Positions 14,510-18,075 of a stretch of 18,075 nt of DNA are shown here, in pieces (within the stretch, counting starts at the first letter, position 1; each line of letters begins with the position of its first letter). Source of the stretch: DATJJW01 sp035491935 (GTDB lineage Bacteria > Pseudomonadota > Alphaproteobacteria > ATCC43930 > CGMCC-115725); the NCBI GenBank assembly GCA_035491935.1, contig DATJJW010000254.1, forward strand, positions 1 to 18,075, given 5' to 3'. The notes below the pieces were generated by a model. That model was not told the DNA's origin. It was given only the letters and a program-made list of their open reading frames with translations, and searched no databases. The translations under genes were made by a program, and so were the position numbers.

Positions 14510-15843
14510 GTCACCTCCTCCTCGACAACCTGCTTGCCGCTCTTGTCGCGGGCGAACAGGTCATGGAAGACAGGGAAAATCTGCCCGGGATCGCCGACGC
14601 GGCGCATCGCGAAATTCGGATGCGCCGGCGCCACCTCGGCATAGGCGCGCCACAGATCGGTCTTCTCCGAGCGGGACGGATAGTCGTTGGACTCGCTGAC
14701 CTCGATATAGGCGAAGTACTGGCAATGCGGCAGCGTGTCGTTCAGCAATTGCAGGCAGCGCGGGCTGTCCGCGCCGAAATTGTCGCCGTCGGAGGCCTGG
14801 GCCGCATAGATGTTCCATGCATCGAGCGGGTAGCGCTCGTTGATGATGCGCTGCATCTCGGCCAAGGCAGTCGAGACCACCGTGCCGCCAGTCTCGCGGC
14901 TGTAGAAGAACGTGTCCTCATCCACCTCCTGCGCGGTCGAGGTGTGGCGGATGAACACGATGTCGACCTGCTTGTAGCGCTTCACCAGGAAGATGTGCAG
15001 CAGCATGAAGAAGCGTTTGGCCAGATCCTTCATATGCTCGGTCATCGAGCCGGAGACGTCCATCAGGCAGAACATCACCGCCTGGATGTTCGGCTTCGGC
15101 ACGCGCTGGAAGCGGTTGTAACGGACATCGATCGGGTCGAAGAACGGGATCGCCGCCGCGCGCCGCTGCATATGCTCGAATTTGGCCTTCAGTTCCTCCA
15201 GCGCCTTCGGGTCGTCGCCGGATTCCTCCAACGCCTCGATCTCGGCCCGTAGAGCCTCGATGTCGCGCCATTTCGGCCGGTTGAGCGAGATGCGCCGGGC
15301 CATGCTGTTGCGCAGCGTGCGCACCAGGTTGAGATTGGCCGGGTTGCCCGAGGTGGTGAGGCCGGCGCGGCTCAGCTCCGGCGAGGAAGTCTCCGACAGG
15401 CGCTTCCTCACCAGATCGGGCAGTTCCAGATCCTCGAAGAACATGTCGAGGAACTCGTCGCGGCTGATCGAGAACTCGAAGGCATCGTCGCCCTCGCCAT
15501 CGTCGGAGGCCTCACGTCCCTTGCCGCCGGCACCGCCGCCTGGCGGCCGATCGATCTCATCGCCGGCAATATGGTTCTTGTTGCCGGGGATGACGTAGTT
15601 CCGCTTGCCGCCGGATCCCGAATGCCGGAATGACGGCTCGTCGATGCCGCCGGTCGGAATGGACACCTTCTCGCCGGAGTCGGTGTCGGTCACCTTGCGC
15701 TTGCGCAAAGCCTCCAGCACCGCCCCCTTCACCTCGGCGCGGGCCCGCTCGATAAAGCGGCGCCGGTTGCCGAGGCTCTTCCCCTTCGGATTGGGCCGAC
15801 GATCGACAATGTTCATGAAGGTGCCGGATCGTTTCTCCGCCAT
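14506..15843 (-). CDS. yeaH: YeaH/YhbH family protein (DUF444, von Willebrand A-like)
   Basis: 445 aa, close to E. coli YeaH. It belongs to the DUF444 group that travels with PrkA kinases. Residues 10-70 are the basic VDRRPNPKGKSLGNRRRF region and a SIPTGGIDEP motif. A glycine-rich stretch follows (about 100-120), then an acidic FEFSISRDEFLDMFFEDLELPDL segment (122-144). The C-terminal half holds a vWA-like fold with MIDAS motif DVSGS (262-266), ETGGT (317-321) and SDGDN (351-355). That points to metal-dependent protein binding. The start at 15843 is 7 nt after the prkA stop. ATG 15816 (MNIVDRR) fits family N-termini better but has no good ribosome binding site. Partner proteins are PrkA and SpoVR by operon; the molecular role is not established. 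Confidence 0.93.
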   Translation of the reverse strand: MAEKRSGTFMNIVDRRPNPKGKSLGNRRRFIERARAEVKGAVLEALRKRKVTDTDSGEKVSIPTGGIDEPSFRHSGSGGKRNYVIPGNKNHIAGDEIDRPPGGGAGGKGREASDDGEGDDAFEFSISRDEFLDMFFEDLELPDLVRKRLSETSSPELSRAGLTTSGNPANLNLVRTLRNSMARRISLNRPKWRDIEALRAEIEALEESGDDPKALEELKAKFEHMQRRAAAIPFFDPIDVRYNRFQRVPKPNIQAVMFCLMDVSGSMTEHMKDLAKRFFMLLHIFLVKRYKQVDIVFIRHTSTAQEVDEDTFFYSRETGGTVVSTALAEMQRIINERYPLDAWNIYAAQASDGDNFGADSPRCLQLLNDTLPHCQYFAYIEVSESNDYPSRSEKTDLWRAYAEVAPAHPNFAMRRVGDPGQIFPVFHDLFARDKSGKQVVEEEVT

Positions 15844-15850
15844 TTTATGA

Positions 15851-17797
15851 TCAGCCCGCCTTGTTCACCCGCATGTACCACTCGACCAGACGCCGCACCT
15901 GCCGCTCCGTATAGCCGCGCGATACCATGCGCTCGACGAATTGGGCGTGCTTGCGGTCGCTTTCGGAATCCTTCTTGCTGCCGAAGGAGATCACCGGCAG
16001 CAGATCCTCGACCTGGCTGAACATCCGCTTCTCGATGACCTCGCGCAGCTTCTCGTAGTAGGTCCAGGCCGGGTTCTTGCCGGCATTGGCCGCCCGCGCG
16101 CGCAGCACGAACTTTACCACCTCGTTGCGGAAATCCTTCGGATTGGCGATACCCGCCGGCTTCTCGATCTTCGACAGCTCCTGGTTCAGGAGCTCGCGGT
16201 TCATGAGCTGGCCGGTATCCGGGTCCTTGTAGTCCAGGTCCTCGATCCAGGCATCTGCATAGGCCACGTACCGGTCGAACAGGTTCTGGCCGTAATCCGA
16301 ATAGGATTCGAGATAGGCCTTCTGGATCTCGTGGCCGATGAACTCGGCATAGCGCGGACCCAGCTCGCTCTTGATGAAGTTGAGCAGGCCTTTTTCCGTA
16401 TCCTCCGGGAATTGCTCGCGGCGGATCGCCTGTTCCAGCACATACATGAGATGCACCGGATCGGCCGCCACTTCGTTGCTGTCGAAATTGAAGGTCTGCG
16501 ACAGCACCTTGAAGGCGAAGCGGGTGGAGATACCCTCCATGCCCTCGTCGACACCGGCGGCGTCGCGATATTCCTGCACGGATTTGGCGCGCGGATCGGA
16601 ATCCTTCAGCGCCTCGCCGTCATAGACGCGCATCTTGGAGAAGAGGTTGGAGTTCTCGTGCTGCTTCAGGCGCGAAAGCACCGAGAAGCGGGACATCATC
16701 TCCAACGTGCCGGGCGCGCAGGGCGCCTCCGCCAGCTCGCTCGTCTGCACCAGCTTCTCGTAGATCCGCCGTTCCTCCTGCACGCGCAGGCAATAGGGCA
16801 CCTTGATCACCGAGATGCGGTCGATGAACGCCTCGTTGTTGCGGTTGTTCTTGAAGGTCTGCCACTCCGCCTCGTTCGAGTGCGCCATGATGATGCCCAG
16901 GAAGGGCAAGGCGCCGATATTCTCGGTGCCGATGTAGTTGCCCTCCTGCGTCGCGGTGAGCAGGGGATGCAGCATCTTGATCGGCGCCTTGAACATCTCG
17001 ACGAATTCCAGGATGCCCTGGGTCGTGCGGTTGAGGCCGCCCGAGTAGCTGTAGACGTCGGGATCGTTCTGGCTGAGGAATTCCAGCTTGCGGATATCGA
17101 CCTTGCCGACCAGGCTGGAGATATCCTGGTTGTTCTCGTCGCCGGGCTCGGTCTTGGCGATGGCGATCTGGCGCAGCCGCGACGGGTAGACCTTGACGAC
17201 ATTGAACTTGGAGAGGTCGCCGCCGAACTCGTCCAGGCGCTTCATCGCCCAGGGCGACATCAGGCCGGACAGACGGCGCTTCGGGATGCCGTATTTCTCC
17301 TCCAGCGTATCGCCCATGACCGCCGGGTTGAACACGGAGAGCGGCGACTCATAGAGCGGGCTGACCTCCTTGCCGGCCTTGAGCGCGTAGATGGGGTATT
17401 TCTCCATCAGCATCTTCAGCCGCTCGGCCAGCGAGGATTTGCCGCCGCCGACCGGGCCCAGCAGGTAGAGGATCTGCTTGCGCTCCTCCAAACCTTGGGC
17501 GGCATGACGGAAGAAGCCGACGATCCGCTCGATCGTCTCCTCCATGCCGTAGAAATCCTCGAAGGCCGGATAGACCTTGATCGTACGGTTCAGGAAGATG
17601 CGGCCCAGACGAGGATCCATGCTGGTGTCGACGAGATTGGGCTCGCCAATCGCCTTCAGCAGACGCTCGGCGGCGCTCGCAAACATCATCGGGTCGTCGG
17701 AACAGCCCCGGACGAAGTCCTCCAGGGACATTTCGACGTCTCGCTGGCTCTCGTAGTAGCGAGAGAAGGAGTTGAAGACGTTATCATACGACGGCAT
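15851..17797 (-). CDS. prkA: PrkA/YeaG-type AAA+ serine protein kinase
   Basis: 648 aa, matching YeaG (644 aa) over its length. The N-terminal AAA+ domain has a Walker A, GPVGGGKSS at 114-122, in the family context QILYLLGPVGGGKSSLAERLK. Further family segments are YPAFEDFYGME (76-86), the AIAKTEPGDENNQDISSLVG block, MFKAPIKMLHPLLTATQEGNY, HSNEAEW, and the C-terminal EKPAGIANPKDFRNEVVKFVLRARA block. The C-terminal region, distantly protein-kinase-A-like, gives the family its name. PrkA/YeaG is linked to nitrogen starvation and stationary-phase survival in E. coli and to sporulation in Bacillus. A ribosome binding site GGAG (17807-17804 on this strand) precedes the start by 6 nt. It is the first gene of the operon and is likely regulated from the leader upstream. 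Physiological substrates cannot be read from sequence. Confidence 0.96.
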   Translation of the reverse strand: MPSYDNVFNSFSRYYESQRDVEMSLEDFVRGCSDDPMMFASAAERLLKAIGEPNLVDTSMDPRLGRIFLNRTIKVYPAFEDFYGMEETIERIVGFFRHAAQGLEERKQILYLLGPVGGGKSSLAERLKMLMEKYPIYALKAGKEVSPLYESPLSVFNPAVMGDTLEEKYGIPKRRLSGLMSPWAMKRLDEFGGDLSKFNVVKVYPSRLRQIAIAKTEPGDENNQDISSLVGKVDIRKLEFLSQNDPDVYSYSGGLNRTTQGILEFVEMFKAPIKMLHPLLTATQEGNYIGTENIGALPFLGIIMAHSNEAEWQTFKNNRNNEAFIDRISVIKVPYCLRVQEERRIYEKLVQTSELAEAPCAPGTLEMMSRFSVLSRLKQHENSNLFSKMRVYDGEALKDSDPRAKSVQEYRDAAGVDEGMEGISTRFAFKVLSQTFNFDSNEVAADPVHLMYVLEQAIRREQFPEDTEKGLLNFIKSELGPRYAEFIGHEIQKAYLESYSDYGQNLFDRYVAYADAWIEDLDYKDPDTGQLMNRELLNQELSKIEKPAGIANPKDFRNEVVKFVLRARAANAGKNPAWTYYEKLREVIEKRMFSQVEDLLPVISFGSKKDSESDRKHAQFVERMVSRGYTERQVRRLVEWYMRVNKAG

Positions 17798-17957
17798 CGG
17801 CTACTCCGCGGGCAAATCGGTTTGCACCATGAAAAAGCGATTCCGGCAAAACGACCGGATCGTTCCCCATCCAAATTGTCGATATTAAAGCTTCAGAGAG
17901 CGACGAGGCTTCTACTGCCACAACGAGCAGGAAGGGCTTCGTATTTCGTTCCCGACG

Positions 17958-17977
17958 CCCGGATCTCACTGTCCGGG
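17958..17977. repeat. Inverted repeat CCCGGA/TCCGGG in prkA leader
   Basis: Six-base GC-rich arms with an 8-nt spacer. It could be an RNA hairpin in the leader or a protein site. No T-run follows in the prkA direction, so a plain terminator is unlikely. Confidence 0.35.
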
Positions 17978-18040
17978 ACACCCATCATCTTAAGGCAGGA
18001 ATTGGCGCATTGTTCCACGCCGCCGCACCTGTCTTACCCC

Positions 18041-18056
18041 AGCTGGCCCCGTGCCA
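18041..18056 (-). promoter_or_regulatory. Candidate sigma-54 (-24/-12) promoter for prkA operon
   Basis: Read on the minus strand it is TGGCACGGGGCCAGCT. The -24 part TGGCACG is a full match to TGGCACGRNNNTTGCW. The -12 GC and final T are in place with exact GG-to-GC spacing, but the TT before GC is CA. Transcription would start near 18030. E. coli yeaGH is known to be under NtrC/sigma-54 control, which makes a similar arrangement credible. One 16-bp match can occur by chance. Confidence 0.42.
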
Positions 18057-18075
18057 TGCACCAGGGAACCACGCA

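Larger units (their letters stand above)
17798..18075 (-). other. Leader and promoter region of prkA
   Basis: Nearly 280 bp with no supported gene. It holds a candidate sigma-54 promoter, an inverted repeat CCCGGA-N8-TCCGGG (17958-17977) and an AT-rich island near 17876-17890. A small GCAAA-TCGG-TTTGC inverted repeat (17812-17825) sits just before the ribosome binding site. If the sigma-54 site is real, the untranslated leader is about 230 nt, long enough for RNA-level control. Confidence 0.55.

Noticed and set aside
13019..14644. 541-codon plus-strand frame opposite spoVR
   Set aside because: It mirrors SpoVR on the other strand, has no own start signal, and resembles no family.
17812..17829. 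TGG...TTGC on the minus strand just before prkA as a sigma-54 promoter
   Set aside because: Spacing between GG and GC is 15 rather than 12, and it would leave almost no leader before the ribosome binding site.
18057..18075. NtrC-like TGCACC half site at the window edge
   Set aside because: Only one half matches, the second half has the wrong spacing, and it overlaps the -24 region.

Overview
The window is high-GC DNA with densely packed, translationally overlapping genes. Protein sequences and gene order (FlbD-type regulator, FlhF/FlhG pair, DUF444 protein of the alphaproteobacterial kind) point to an alphaproteobacterium, most likely Rhodospirillales (Azospirillum/Dongia/Inquilinus-like). 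That placement is inferred from protein resemblance only. I saw no tRNA, rRNA, CRISPR or mobile element.

Region 1 (1-9682, + strand) is one flagellar cluster. It runs fliH (cut at its 5' end by the window edge), fliN, a MotA/PomA-type stator gene, the sigma-54 activator flbD, flhA, flhF, flhG and a fliK-like hook-length control gene. FliH and FliN serve the export ATPase complex and the C-ring switch. FlhA is the export gate. FlbD switches on late flagellar genes. FlhF and FlhG usually set the position and number of polar flagella. MotA supplies the stator, with its MotB partner outside the window. Junctions are tight: ATGA overlaps at fliH/fliN and flhF/flhG. At the three looser junctions (before flhA, flhF and fliK-like) a tiny ORF ends exactly at, or overlaps, the next start codon. 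The fliK-like start is made of four 14-bp tandem repeats, each with its own ATG.

Region 2 (9822-11798, + strand) is a 12-TM APC-superfamily transporter with a C-terminal soluble domain, resembling the KimA potassium importer. It is followed by an AT-rich gap with two palindromes, and then a small unrecognised ORF (about 59-60 aa).

Region 3 (17797 down to 12104, - strand, convergent with regions 1-2) is an operon: prkA (YeaG-type AAA/serine kinase), yeaH (DUF444, von Willebrand A-like), spoVR (YcgB-type), and a fourth gene for an exported protein with a Pro/Ala-rich tail. The first three are a well-known co-conserved stress and stationary-phase set; the fourth is the novel-looking part. About 280 bp of leader/promoter DNA precede prkA, with a candidate sigma-54 promoter on the - strand near 18041-18056.

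The window is mostly a conventional flagellar cluster plus a stress-kinase operon. The more unusual signals are the start-codon repeats and coupled mini-ORFs, the divergent FlhF/FlhG signatures, the palindrome after the transporter, the candidate sigma-54 site before prkA, and the extra exported protein in the prkA operon.
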